From assembly GCA_022823945.1 (NCBI GenBank), contig JAJEBK010000030.1, positions 62,001 to 126,000 on the forward strand: a stretch of 64,000 bases of DNA. The letters are read 5' to 3'. The position numbers were made by a program, and so were the translations under genes. Source of the DNA: Anaerolineae bacterium. Its GTDB lineage: Bacteria; Chloroflexota; Anaerolineae; Aggregatilineales; Phototrophicaceae. The notes under the pieces are model-generated. The model was not told where the DNA came from. It saw only the letters and a program-made list of their open reading frames with translations, and ran no database searches. Below are positions 17,110 through 26,021 of this stretch, piece after piece (the first letter of the stretch is position 1; each line of letters begins with the position of its first letter).

Positions 17110-18479
17110 GCGCGCTCCTCTCTTCCGGACCATTGATCGTAAACTTGCACAATCGCCGCAGACGCAAATACCATCAGCGCGAACTCGATAGGGAATATGT
17201 AGCGTGGCAAAGCCAGCAAAGCCAGATGCGCGGCGATCGTATACATCGCGAAACTCGCCAGGGGCAGCGCCATCCGCCAGCGCCTGCGCCACCGCCACAT
17301 GCCCAGCGCTCCGAAGACGAGGGCGATATCGTGAAAAACCCACACCAGCAGCTTGCTGACGAAACCTTCTACGCGCAGGATATCCAGCAATCCTCCCAGC
17401 GTTCGGTCTTCCGCCAGCCATTGACGCGCTGTCCCCCAGACGCTCGTCCCGCCAAGTTCGGTCGTGCCATGCGGCTGAACAATGGCATAACCAAGCTCCG
17501 ATGCGCGCAGAGCGACGAATCCCGCCGGGTCGCCACCGACAATTTCGCCAATCCTGCGCAGAAACAGCTCAGGCGGATGCTGATATTTGCAGTCGACTTC
17601 GCAATCGTCTTCGGGCAATTCGACGCCCTCCAGCAGCAGCGCGTCATTGTGCTGGGGCGAGCCATCGTTGGCTTCTGCGCCGCGCCACAATGTGCCCAGC
17701 AGTTGGTCGCTGACAATCACCAGGCGGTCCCACAATATCAGATTGTGCAACGTCCAGGTAGAAACTATCGCGCCATAGCAGAGCAGAAAAATCAGGCAGG
17801 CGCGCCGCCAGTCGCCGATCAGCTGCCGCCGACCCAGCAGGAACACATGCAGCGCCAATACCAATGGGAAAAATGCCGAAACCGCCCGCGTCAGTGTGGC
17901 CAAGCCCAGCGCCATCCCAGCCAGCGCCAGCGCCCATGTTGTCGTGAGCTGGTGTCTCTCTCCTCGCAATTGCGCCGCCACGAAGTATTCCGTATAGAGC
18001 CAAATGCCCAGCGAAACGAAGAAGATATACAGGGTTTCTGTGGCGATATTAGCCGGCTCCATGATCATGGCGGGATGCAAAGCCATCAATCCCGCCGCCA
18101 GCAGCATGGCGCGTCGGTCTTTCGTCAATACCAGCGCGAGTCGGGCAGTGAGCCAGATGGTCGCTGCGCCAGCCAGGCATTGCAGCAGTCGCATGAAAAT
18201 AATGGTTTCATGCTGGGGGAGCGCCGGCTGCACCAGACCAGCAAACATCACATACAGGGGCGGCGAGCGCAGTGTACCATTATAAAAGGCAATGCCATTG
18301 ACCCAGCCGTGCGTTTGCCCGCTGAAAAAGCCATAGCCATTCGCCAAATACCAACTGCCGTCGCCGCCGCCACGGGTGAACTCGCTGACGGTCGGCAGGC
18401 TGAAGGCATGGACGCAGCGCAGGGTAAACCCCAGCAGCAGGATTAGCGCCAACAGCCGATCGGCGCGCGCAACTCGCAT
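17106..18479 (-). CDS. Membrane glycosyltransferase, GT39/PMT-like
   Basis: A 457-residue polytopic protein with about 10 hydrophobic spans. An acidic residue follows the first span (VSEFTRGGGDGSWYLANG), as in lipid-phosphate-sugar-using GT-C transferases such as ArnT/PMT/YfhO relatives, where an Asp/Glu in the first outside loop is catalytic. It would transfer a sugar from a polyprenyl carrier outside the membrane. The DPM1-like gene at 2241 could make such a donor (inference). The start at 18479 follows TAGGTG. The frame extends 22 codons further without support. Confidence 0.78.
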   Translation of the reverse strand: MRVARADRLLALILLLGFTLRCVHAFSLPTVSEFTRGGGDGSWYLANGYGFFSGQTHGWVNGIAFYNGTLRSPPLYVMFAGLVQPALPQHETIIFMRLLQCLAGAATIWLTARLALVLTKDRRAMLLAAGLMALHPAMIMEPANIATETLYIFFVSLGIWLYTEYFVAAQLRGERHQLTTTWALALAGMALGLATLTRAVSAFFPLVLALHVFLLGRRQLIGDWRRACLIFLLCYGAIVSTWTLHNLILWDRLVIVSDQLLGTLWRGAEANDGSPQHNDALLLEGVELPEDDCEVDCKYQHPPELFLRRIGEIVGGDPAGFVALRASELGYAIVQPHGTTELGGTSVWGTARQWLAEDRTLGGLLDILRVEGFVSKLLVWVFHDIALVFGALGMWRWRRRWRMALPLASFAMYTIAAHLALLALPRYIFPIEFALMVFASAAIVQVYDQWSGREERA

Positions 18480-18713
18480 CAGGACACCTATCTGGCTATA
18501 GGGGCAGCACGCGCGAATGGTAGTATTGCGCGGGGCAAAAGGCAAGGTGGACTGGCGACTTGAGCCGCGCCGCGCGACGAAGACGGATCAACTTGTCGAT
18601 GATCGTCCTGGCTGGTTTTGTGCTGAGGCTGGCGAAAAACCTTGGCAGTTGGTTCGTTTCGCGCGATCTCCTTAATAATCGCCTGCCACAGTCGCGTCAT
18701 TCCACAAGCTGAC

Positions 18714-18719
18714 TATAAT
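18714..18719 (+). promoter_or_regulatory. -10 box of a probably leaderless transcript
   Basis: TATAAT ends 8 bp before the ATG of the PyrK-like gene, and no Shine-Dalgarno is visible, so the transcript likely begins at or next to the start codon. Confidence 0.55.
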
Positions 18720-18727
18720 GAACTGGC

Positions 18728-19486
18728 ATGAGAGAAACGCAGGCAATTGTCGAACGAATCAAGCGCGTCAACCGCGGCTATCAACGGCTGGAGCTGGCGG
18801 TGGATCGCTCACTTTCGTCGCTGCTGCCCGGGCAGGCGCTGCTGACGCGGCGCATATCCAAAGATTATGAAGCTGAAAATTGGCATCCATATCTGCGCGA
18901 CCTGTGGTTCCCGGTCGATATCCTCGCCAGCAACATGCTGGTTGTCGAGCGGCCTGCGCGCGAGCAATTTGTGCCCGGGCAATTGCTGAGCATCTTGGGT
19001 CCAATCGGCAAGCCGTTGCGTTTTCGCCAGAAATTGCGCAACTTGCTGCTGCTGGCGTATGAGACCCCACCCACGCCGCTGCTGTTGATGCTGCCGCATT
19101 TGCTGGCGCAGGGAACGAGCCTCACCATGGTCACCTTGGGCGCGGCTCGCGACTATGACTGCACGCACTTGCCCGAAGAGGTGGAAATCATCCAGGCGAG
19201 CGACGATCACAACTGGCACGATATGGTCATGACGCTGGGCTGGGCAGATCAAGTCTTCGTCTTGGTCGGCGCTGGTCCCGAGCAGACTCAGTTCGCCGAG
19301 GTCATGCGATTGATTCGCAGTCGGCGCAACGATGTGCCAGCCAATATGATTTTCGGCATATTCCAGCGGCTGTTGCCTTGCGGCGTCGGCGCTTGCCAGG
19401 CTTGTATGCTGCCTGTGCGCGGCAGCGCCAAATTGCAGTGTCTGGATGGACCTGCCTTTGATTTGACACAGCTTCGGCTGGCATAG
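18728..19486 (+). CDS. PyrK-like iron-sulfur flavoprotein (dihydroorotate dehydrogenase electron-transfer subunit family)
   Basis: A 252-residue protein related to the FAD/2Fe-2S subunit that passes electrons between NAD and class 1B dihydroorotate dehydrogenase. The C-terminal cluster motif LPCGVGACQAC, with a fourth Cys in LQCLDGP, matches PyrK. ILGPIGKPL matches the FAD-domain end, and VFVLVGAGPEQ the nucleotide-binding strand. The flavin RxYS motif is not clear. It is followed 17 bp later by a DHODH-like gene, the usual PyrK-PyrD order. Because that partner lacks the standard catalytic motif, the real substrate may not be dihydroorotate. Confidence 0.78.
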   Translation: MRETQAIVERIKRVNRGYQRLELAVDRSLSSLLPGQALLTRRISKDYEAENWHPYLRDLWFPVDILASNMLVVERPAREQFVPGQLLSILGPIGKPLRFRQKLRNLLLLAYETPPTPLLLMLPHLLAQGTSLTMVTLGAARDYDCTHLPEEVEIIQASDDHNWHDMVMTLGWADQVFVLVGAGPEQTQFAEVMRLIRSRRNDVPANMIFGIFQRLLPCGVGACQACMLPVRGSAKLQCLDGPAFDLTQLRLA

Positions 19487-19502
19487 CGGCGGACCAGGAC
19501 GC

Positions 19503-20408
19503 ATGGCTATCGAGATCGCGCGACCCGCCAAGACCAGCTTGATCGTGCAGACGCCCGTCATGCCTGCGGCCGGCACCTTGGGCTTCGCTGACGAATACCG
19601 CGGTTTGATTGACTATGCCAACCTGGGCGCGCTGGTGACCAACCCGACCACGATCGAGCCTTGGCAGCCAGCCGCCGGCACGCGGATTGTGTCTTTGGAT
19701 GCTGGCATGCTGGTGCATACTGGTTTGCCCAATCCCGGCTTGGGCGCGCTGATCCGCCAATATCGCCGCGTCTGGGCGAAGATGCCGATCCCTGTCGTGC
19801 TCCACTTGCTGGGTACGACGCCCGACCAGGCAAAACGCGCTGTCGAACTGCTGGACGCGGTCGATGAAGTGGCTGCGGTAGAGTTGGGCTTGGGTGATGA
19901 TATGGGCATCGCCGAAGCGTCTGCATTGGTGCGCGCGGCCGCCGCGGTGGAGAAGCCGCTGCTCGTGCGCTTGCCATTTTATGAGTGCTACGATCTTGCG
20001 CTGCCTGTTGCCGAAGCGGGCGCCGATGCCCTGGTGATGACAGCTGCGCCACGCGGCACAGCCAGAGATGCGCAGGGCGGGCGGCTGGTCAGTGGGCGCA
20101 TCTATGGACCGCTGATCAAACCATTGGTCTTGCGCATGGTGGGGCGGCTGCGGCGTGAACTGCCAGCGGATATCCCGATTATCGGCTGTGGCGGCATCCA
20201 TTCGCCGCTCGACGCCCGTGATTATATTGAGGCTGGCGCTGCGGCTGTGCAAGTCGATACAGCCACTTGGGTGCAGCCAAAAATGCTGGAGCGGATCGCG
20301 CGCGATCTGGGCGGCTGGATCGCCACGCGCCACGCCGATGCCTTGTTGGACGAGTGGCATCCCGATATGGGGCGGACCGAAGCGCTGCAAGGCCGCGGAA
20401 CAGGCTGA
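19503..20408 (+). CDS. Dihydroorotate dehydrogenase-like TIM-barrel protein (divergent)
   Basis: A 301-residue FMN-barrel protein. IIGCGGIHSPLDARDYIEAGAAAVQVDTA is the typical C-terminal phosphate-binding part of class 1 DHODH, and TPVMPAAGTLGFADEY plus GALVTNPTT correspond to its N-terminal strands. The usual NxSCPN segment with the catalytic Cys (or Ser) reads VELGLGDD here, and the KLSPN motif reads RLPFYECYD. So it keeps the fold but may have lost or changed chemistry. It pairs with the PyrK-like gene and is 3 bp from the FmdB gene. A bona fide PyrD elsewhere would support a different role. Confidence 0.75.
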   Translation: MAIEIARPAKTSLIVQTPVMPAAGTLGFADEYRGLIDYANLGALVTNPTTIEPWQPAAGTRIVSLDAGMLVHTGLPNPGLGALIRQYRRVWAKMPIPVVLHLLGTTPDQAKRAVELLDAVDEVAAVELGLGDDMGIAEASALVRAAAAVEKPLLVRLPFYECYDLALPVAEAGADALVMTAAPRGTARDAQGGRLVSGRIYGPLIKPLVLRMVGRLRRELPADIPIIGCGGIHSPLDARDYIEAGAAAVQVDTATWVQPKMLERIARDLGGWIATRHADALLDEWHPDMGRTEALQGRGTG

Positions 20409-20411
20409 CTC

Positions 20412-20684
20412 ATGCCGCAATATGACTTTCGCTGCAAAATCTGTGGGGGGCGCTTCAGCCTGCATTTCAAGTCTGTGGCCAACTACGCCGCCGCCACGCC
20501 CCGCTGCCCCGCTTGCGATTCGGTTGATCTGGCTCGTGTCATCAGCGGCGTCGCTATCCCGCAGGCACAGCGGGACTATCGCAAAATGTCATCCGGCGAA
20601 ATGCTGTCTGTGCTGGAAGCGGGTGAGAAAAAGCAGGTCGATGACATGTTCCGCCAGGTCAACAGCACGGCGAATGACGGCTAG
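20412..20684 (+). CDS. FmdB-type zinc-ribbon protein
   Basis: A 90-residue putative regulator. An N-terminal zinc ribbon (YDFRCKICGG ... PRCPACDS) with two CxxC pairs defines the FmdB/CxxC_CXXC_SSSS family. The tail is charged and helical. Family members are small and of uncertain role, often near amidase or C1 genes. It starts 3 bp after the DHODH-like stop and ends overlapping the convergent NifU-N gene by 4 bp. Confidence 0.85.
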   Translation: MPQYDFRCKICGGRFSLHFKSVANYAAATPRCPACDSVDLARVISGVAIPQAQRDYRKMSSGEMLSVLEAGEKKQVDDMFRQVNSTANDG

Positions 20685-20962
20685 AGGTACCAGTCTCGCA
20701 GGGCATCGCGCACTTCGTCGATGATGGATTCCCAGGGCTGGTCGGGCACGCGCCGAATGATCAGACAATCTTCTTGTATGGTCAGTTGGTCGATGCCATC
20801 TACCGCCGCGAAGAGCATCTGTGCCAGCGGAGAGCCCAGGTCGCCCGCTTCGCGATTGGCATACACCTCTTCGCCATCTGTCGCCAGCAGTTGATTGACA
20901 AGCAGCTCGGCAACATCCGGATGCTCGCCCGGCTCCACTTCAATGGTCACATACTCGGACAT
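20681..20962 (-). CDS. NifU N-terminal (Nfu_N) domain protein
   Basis: A 93-residue protein consisting of the Nfu/NifU N-terminal-like domain, with the pattern TDGEEVYANREAGDLGSPLAQMLFAAVDGIDQLTIQEDCLIIRR, where a small domain senses or scaffolds Fe-S carriers. The CxxC-bearing NifU C-terminal domain is absent, so it cannot hold a cluster alone. The true start is the ATG of MSEYVTIEV. The longer frame is the antisense of agmatine deiminase. It lies 13 bp after that gene, in one operon. Confidence 0.82.
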   Translation of the reverse strand: MSEYVTIEVEPGEHPDVAELLVNQLLATDGEEVYANREAGDLGSPLAQMLFAAVDGIDQLTIQEDCLIIRRVPDQPWESIIDEVRDALRDWYL

Positions 20963-20975
20963 GCCGCGCCGCCTT

Positions 20976-22073
20976 CTAGCTCCCCGCCGGCTGCTGCTGC
21001 GTGATGCAATGGATGTTGCCGCCGCCCAGCAGGATCTCGCGCGCCTGGATGCGCACAATCTCGCGCTGGGGAAAAAGCGCAGCCAGCTTTTGCGCGGCCG
21101 CCGCATCATGACGATCGCCGAAAATGGGCATGATAATCGCGCCGTTGGCGATGTAGAAGTTGATGTAGCTGCCAGCCAGCCGCTCGCCGACCGGACGCCG
21201 GAATGCGCTGTCTACAACATCTAGGCCAGCCGCTTCGTCCGTCGTCATCGTCATCGGCGCGGGCTGATGGATCTTGTGGATTTCCAAGCCCCGTCCTTGC
21301 GCATCGCGCGCCGACATGAGCGCCTCGTAGGCAGCCGCGGAACGCTCATATTGCGGGTCGCTGCGATCGTCGGTCCAGGTCATGGCGACTACGCCCGCTC
21401 GCGCATAGCAGCAGAGGTTATCGACATGGCCATCAGTCTCGTCTTCATAGACGCCGCGCGGCAGCCAGATGATGTGGCGGATGCCCAGATAGTCCGCCAG
21501 CAGCTGCTCGATCTGCGCGCGTGATAGCTGCGGATTGCGGTTGGGATGCAGCAGGCATTGCTCGGTGGTGATGACCGTGCCTTCGCCATCGACATGGATC
21601 GAACCGCCTTCGAGCACGAAGGGTGCGGCATAGCGGTCGATTCCCTCAATCTCCAGCATTTTGGTCGCCACCAACTGATCCTGGTCCCAAGGAAAGTACA
21701 TCAGCTTGTCCAGCCCGCCCCAGGCATTGAAGCGCCAGTCGACTCCGCGCACATCGCCACGCTTGTTGACCACGAAGGTCGCGCCGCAATCGCGCATCCA
21801 GGCATCGTTGTTGCTCAGTTCGACCACGCGAACTTGCGGTGGCAGCATCGCGCGGGCATTTTCATACTGGTCGCGGTTGACGCCCATGCTGACGCGCTCA
21901 AAACGGGCGATCTGGCTGGCTACTTCGACAAAGGCTCGCTGCGCCGGTTTGCCGCCATTGCGCCAGGTATCGCGCCGCTGGGGCCACAGCATCCAGCAGC
22001 CAGCATGGCGCTCCCATTCGGCGGGCATGCGAAAGCCGTCGGACTGTGGTGTCGACTCGAGTCGCCGCGGCAT
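20976..22073 (-). CDS. aguA: Agmatine deiminase
   Basis: A 365-residue enzyme of the guanidino-group-modifying superfamily converting agmatine to N-carbamoylputrescine and ammonia on the arginine-to-putrescine route. [53 protein letters not shown] and the catalytic Cys in GGGNIHC near the C-terminus are all present. Length is normal. No N-carbamoylputrescine amidase is seen in the window. It is cotranscribed with the Nfu_N gene and divergent from purB. Confidence 0.96.
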   Translation of the reverse strand: MPRRLESTPQSDGFRMPAEWERHAGCWMLWPQRRDTWRNGGKPAQRAFVEVASQIARFERVSMGVNRDQYENARAMLPPQVRVVELSNNDAWMRDCGATFVVNKRGDVRGVDWRFNAWGGLDKLMYFPWDQDQLVATKMLEIEGIDRYAAPFVLEGGSIHVDGEGTVITTEQCLLHPNRNPQLSRAQIEQLLADYLGIRHIIWLPRGVYEDETDGHVDNLCCYARAGVVAMTWTDDRSDPQYERSAAAYEALMSARDAQGRGLEIHKIHQPAPMTMTTDEAAGLDVVDSAFRRPVGERLAGSYINFYIANGAIIMPIFGDRHDAAAAQKLAALFPQREIVRIQAREILLGGGNIHCITQQQPAGS

Positions 22074-22203
22074 GGTCTACTCCAAAAATCACCGCTTCGC
22101 TTTTCGTCATTATCGCTGTCGGCGCGCGGGCTGGGCAGGGGAAATGTGCGTACAAGGGGTGTACAATACGGGCATTTGCACGGACATCTGCGAGGACAGG
22201 CGC

Positions 22204-23577
22204 ATGAGTTTGCGAGCGATTTCGCCGCTTGACGGGCGTTATGCGGACAAAGTCGCGCCGTTGCGGGATTATCTTTCCGAATGGGCGCTGATCAAGTATC
22301 GCGCGCTGGTGCAGTTGCGCTGGCTGCGTGCCATGTCGGCGCACCCGGGCATCACGCATGTGCGGGCATTTACTGCGGACGAGCAGGCTTTGCTCACAAA
22401 AATGGAAGCCGATTTTGATCAGGCGGCGGCAGAGCGCGTCAAGGCAATTGAAGCGCACATCAATCATGACAGCAAGGCGGTCGAGTATTATTTGCGCGAG
22501 CAGCTGGAAGCGACCAGTCTGGCGGATATGGCTGGTTCGCTGCACTTCGCCTGCACATCAGCCGACATCAACAACCTGGCGTATGGGCTGATGTTTCGCG
22601 GCGCGATGCGCTCGGTCTGGCAGCCAGCTGCGCGCGGATTGCTGGATTCGCTGGCCGATCTGGCGCGCAGCACAGCGCATGCCCCCATGTTGGCGCGGAC
22701 GCATGGACAAGCCGCCACCCCCACCAGCCTCGGCAAGGAAATTGCGGTCTTCGTGTATCGGCTGCGGCGGCAGTTGCGGCAAATCGAAGCGCAGGAGTAT
22801 CTGGGCAAATTCAATGGCGCGGTCGGCGCGTATAACGCTCACTGTGTTGCTTACCCCGACATCGACTGGCTGGCGCTTTCTCAAGAATTTGTGCAGGGGC
22901 TGGGCTTGACGCACAACCCGCTGACGACGCAGATCGAAGCGCACGACTACCTGGCTGAATTGGCGCAGGCTTTGATGCGTTTTAATACCGCACTGCTCGA
23001 TTTATGCCGCGATATGTGGAGCTATATCTCGCTGGGAACCTTTCGCCAGCAGGTTGTGGCGCGCGAGACGGGCTCTTCGACCATGCCGCACAAGGTCAAC
23101 CCGATTGACTTTGAAAATGCCGAAGCCAACCTGGGCGTCAGCAATGCGCTATTCGCGCACCTGGCGGAAAAGCTGCCCATATCGCGTTTGCAGCGCGACC
23201 TCAGCGACTCGTCGGCGCTGCGCAATTTTGGTGTCGCGATCGCGCACAGCTATCTGGCGCTGATGAATGTTCGGCGCGGCCTGGGCAAGCTGGAAGTCGA
23301 CAGCGCGGCGCTGGCAGCCGACCTGGACGATGCCTGGCAACTGCTGGCGGAGGCTGTGCAGACCGTCATGCGCAAGCATCATCTGCCCGAGGCCTATGAG
23401 CAGCTGAAAGCGTTGACCCGCGGCCAGCAGATCACGCGCGAGAGCCTGCATGCCTTTATCCGGACGCTGGCGCTGCCGGACGAAGAAAAGCAAAAACTGC
23501 TGCAATTGACGCCCACGACCTATTTGGGTTTGGCGGACCGGCTGGTTGCGCTGGCATTGGAAGAGCCGACAGACTGA
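22204..23577 (+). CDS. purB: Adenylosuccinate lyase
   Basis: A 457-residue fumarase-superfamily homotetramer that releases fumarate from SAICAR and from adenylosuccinate in purine synthesis. SPLDGRYADKV at the N-terminus and LARTHGQAATPT fit the E. coli-like form. The signature loop GSSTMPHKVNP (about 288-298) carries the catalytic Ser. The ATG at 22204 has GAGGA upstream. The frame extends far back, antisense to aguA. TACAAT at 22162-22167 may be its -10. The kinase gene follows with no gap (TGA then ATG), so they form an operon. Confidence 0.96.
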   Translation: MSLRAISPLDGRYADKVAPLRDYLSEWALIKYRALVQLRWLRAMSAHPGITHVRAFTADEQALLTKMEADFDQAAAERVKAIEAHINHDSKAVEYYLREQLEATSLADMAGSLHFACTSADINNLAYGLMFRGAMRSVWQPAARGLLDSLADLARSTAHAPMLARTHGQAATPTSLGKEIAVFVYRLRRQLRQIEAQEYLGKFNGAVGAYNAHCVAYPDIDWLALSQEFVQGLGLTHNPLTTQIEAHDYLAELAQALMRFNTALLDLCRDMWSYISLGTFRQQVVARETGSSTMPHKVNPIDFENAEANLGVSNALFAHLAEKLPISRLQRDLSDSSALRNFGVAIAHSYLALMNVRRGLGKLEVDSAALAADLDDAWQLLAEAVQTVMRKHHLPEAYEQLKALTRGQQITRESLHAFIRTLALPDEEKQKLLQLTPTTYLGLADRLVALALEEPTD

Positions 23578-24519
23578 ATGACCGACAAGCCTTTTGACCT
23601 CCTGGTCTTTGCCGATGCCTGCGCCGACTTGATTCTGCGCGATGACGATGTGCAGCCGCAATTCGGACAAGTCGAAAAACTGGTCGCCGATTATGAGCTG
23701 GTTATGGGCGGCTCGTGCTGCATCTTTGCGGCGCAGGCGGCGAAGCTGGGGCTGCGAGTCGCCATCTTGGGTCGAGTCGGCGATGATGTGCCAGGACAGA
23801 TGATCATCGACGCGCTGGCGGAATCTGGCGTCGATACGCGCTACATGTCCGTCCATCCTCAACTGCGCACTGGCATCACCGTGCACCTGGTGCAGGGGCG
23901 CGACCGTGCCATGTTGACGCATCCGGGCGCAATGAATGCCTTGACCCGCGCGGATATTAGCGACCAGTTGCTCGCCTCGGCTCGCCACCTGCATTATGGC
24001 AGCTTGTATTTGCAGAGCGGCTTGCTGCCCGACTGGGCGACGATCTTGCGGCGCGCCAAGCAGCTGGGTTTGACAACTTCGCTGGATACCAACTGGGATC
24101 CCAAAGAAGTGTGGGATTATGACCTGGCGAGTGGGCTGCGCTATGTCGATGTGCTGCTGCCCAACGAACAAGAGGCGCAGCATCTCAGCGGACGGTCGGA
24201 TTTCGGCTCGGCGGTCGAGCGCCTGCGAGCGCAAGTGCCGGTGCTGGTCATAAAGCGCGATTTGCGCGGGGCGGTCGTCTGGCAGGCTGAGCGAAAAATC
24301 TCGCACAGGGTCGAGCCGGCTCCAGCCGGTGGAGATGGCATCGGGGCGGGTGACAGCTTTGCTGCCGGTTTTATGGCCGGCTGGCTGGGCAACAGGCCAC
24401 TTGAGGCTTGTCTGGCAATCGGCTGCCAATGTGGACGCGGAGCAGCCAGCGCGGTCGGCGGCACGCGCGGTCAGCCGCTCTTGAGGGATGTGCCGGCGCT
24501 TCAGCCTTCGCCGTTGTAA
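23578..24519 (+). CDS. PfkB-family carbohydrate kinase
   Basis: A 313-residue ribokinase-fold kinase phosphorylating a sugar or nucleoside. [18 protein letters not shown] and [10 protein letters not shown] form the first PfkB signature, and [14 protein letters not shown] (about 251-264) the second, with catalytic Asp in GAGD. DTNWDP and LPNEQEA are further family markers. Substrate is not deducible. Its direct coupling to purB hints at a nucleoside or ribose derivative (weak inference). The 3' end overlaps the convergent ugd gene by 19 bp. Confidence 0.9.
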   Translation: MTDKPFDLLVFADACADLILRDDDVQPQFGQVEKLVADYELVMGGSCCIFAAQAAKLGLRVAILGRVGDDVPGQMIIDALAESGVDTRYMSVHPQLRTGITVHLVQGRDRAMLTHPGAMNALTRADISDQLLASARHLHYGSLYLQSGLLPDWATILRRAKQLGLTTSLDTNWDPKEVWDYDLASGLRYVDVLLPNEQEAQHLSGRSDFGSAVERLRAQVPVLVIKRDLRGAVVWQAERKISHRVEPAPAGGDGIGAGDSFAAGFMAGWLGNRPLEACLAIGCQCGRGAASAVGGTRGQPLLRDVPALQPSPL

Positions 24520-25814
24520 CCCCTGCCCACACCCCGATAGGCAAATCCCAACTTGCGCAGCTCGGCCGGGTTGTACATGTTGCGTCCGTCTATCACGATG
24601 GCTTGCGCCATAGACGCGTGGATGCGGCGCATATCCAGGTGTTTGAATTCGTTCCAGGGCGTCAGCACCAACAGCGCGTCCGAGCCATCAGCCGCATCGT
24701 AGGGGCTTTGGCAAAGCTGGATGCCTGGCAGGTCGCGGCTGGCATTTTCCATGGCGACCGGGTCATAGGCTTTGACCAAAGCGCCTTGATTCAACAAGGA
24801 GCGCGCAACGGTCAGCGAAGGCGATTCGCGCGTATCGTCCGTGTTTTGCTTGAATGCCAAGCCCAGGATAGCCAGCGTGCGCCCGTTGACGCTGCCGCCC
24901 AGCATTTCGCGCGCCTTCAACGCGATCTGCCGACGCTGAAAAGCGTTGATCTCCATGACTGCGTTGAGCAGCTGCGGGTGCATGCCGTGCGTCTGCGCCA
25001 TATTCGCCAGCGCTTTGACATCTTTGGGGAAGCAACTGCCGCCAAAACCGATGCCCGCCTCCAGGAAGTGCGGACCGATGCGCTTGTCAAAGCCCATGCC
25101 CCGCGCCACTTCGGTTACATCCGCGCCCAGTCGCTCGCAGATGATGCTGATCTCGTTGATGAAGCTGATGCGGGTCGCCAAAAAGGCGTTGGATGCGTAT
25201 TTGATCATCTCGGCGGTGCGCAGATCGGTGATGACGACTGGCGCATTCACCGGCGTGTACAACTCGGCGACAGACTCGGCGGCCGCGCGATCGGTGGAAC
25301 CCAGCACAGTGCGGTCGGGCTGCAAAAAGTCGGCGATGGCCGATCCCTCGCGCAAGAATTCCGGGCAGGAAACCACCGAAAAGTCGATTGGCTGCGGCTG
25401 CTTGCTGGAGATGATTTCGCGCGTCCAGTCGCCAGTGCCGACCGGGACGGTCGATTTGTTGATGATGATCAGCGGCTGCGTCATCGTCTCGGCGACGGTC
25501 TGGGCGGCGGCGCGTACATACTGCAAATCCGCCTCGCCATCAACGCCAGAGGGCGTGCCCACGCAAATGAAGACGAACTCGGCATCTTCGAGCGCCTCGG
25601 CATAGCAGGTGGTGAAGTGCATGCGCTGGGCGGCGCTGTTTCGTTGCACCAATTCTGCCAAGCCCGGTTCATAAATTGGCATTTTGCCCGCCAGCAGCGT
25701 GTCAATCTTGCGCTCGTCTATATCCACCAGGCTGACCTCGTTGCCCAGATCGGCAAAACAGGCACCGGTAACCAAGCCGACATAGCCGCTGCCCACTACA
25801 CACAATTTTCTCAT
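24501..25814 (-). CDS. ugd: UDP-glucose 6-dehydrogenase
   Basis: A 437-residue NAD enzyme oxidising UDP-glucose twice to UDP-glucuronate, a precursor of acidic surface polysaccharides. [21 protein letters not shown] is the NAD site, IYEPGL the N-terminal substrate region, and the catalytic Cys lies in [14 protein letters not shown] (about residue 260). The C-terminal domain has [13 protein letters not shown]. Length is typical. Transcription converges with the PfkB gene. Confidence 0.96.
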   Translation of the reverse strand: MRKLCVVGSGYVGLVTGACFADLGNEVSLVDIDERKIDTLLAGKMPIYEPGLAELVQRNSAAQRMHFTTCYAEALEDAEFVFICVGTPSGVDGEADLQYVRAAAQTVAETMTQPLIIINKSTVPVGTGDWTREIISSKQPQPIDFSVVSCPEFLREGSAIADFLQPDRTVLGSTDRAAAESVAELYTPVNAPVVITDLRTAEMIKYASNAFLATRISFINEISIICERLGADVTEVARGMGFDKRIGPHFLEAGIGFGGSCFPKDVKALANMAQTHGMHPQLLNAVMEINAFQRRQIALKAREMLGGSVNGRTLAILGLAFKQNTDDTRESPSLTVARSLLNQGALVKAYDPVAMENASRDLPGIQLCQSPYDAADGSDALLVLTPWNEFKHLDMRRIHASMAQAIVIDGRNMYNPAELRKLGFAYRGVGRGYNGEG

Positions 25815-26021
25815 GTTCGCTTCCCGCTTGTTTTAACCACGATTGTTTACACAGCCGCCAGCACATTTCCTGTCTATCCAACTCGCATTGTACCTGTATA
25901 GCGCCAGGGGGACACAGAGGCGAATTGTGCAGGGCAAGACGATTACATGCCGCTATGCCCTCGCAGCCCCATGTGGTAAAAATAGCGCGTGCAGAGATCA
26001 CCGCAATCGAGGGCAATCGTC

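Noticed and set aside
18488-18700. A 70-residue minus-strand frame before the PyrK-like gene
   Set aside because: Low-complexity Arg/Pro-rich translation with no start signal; probably non-coding.
21706-23577. Long purB frame from 21706
   Set aside because: The first part is antisense to agmatine deiminase; the family N-terminus begins at 22204.
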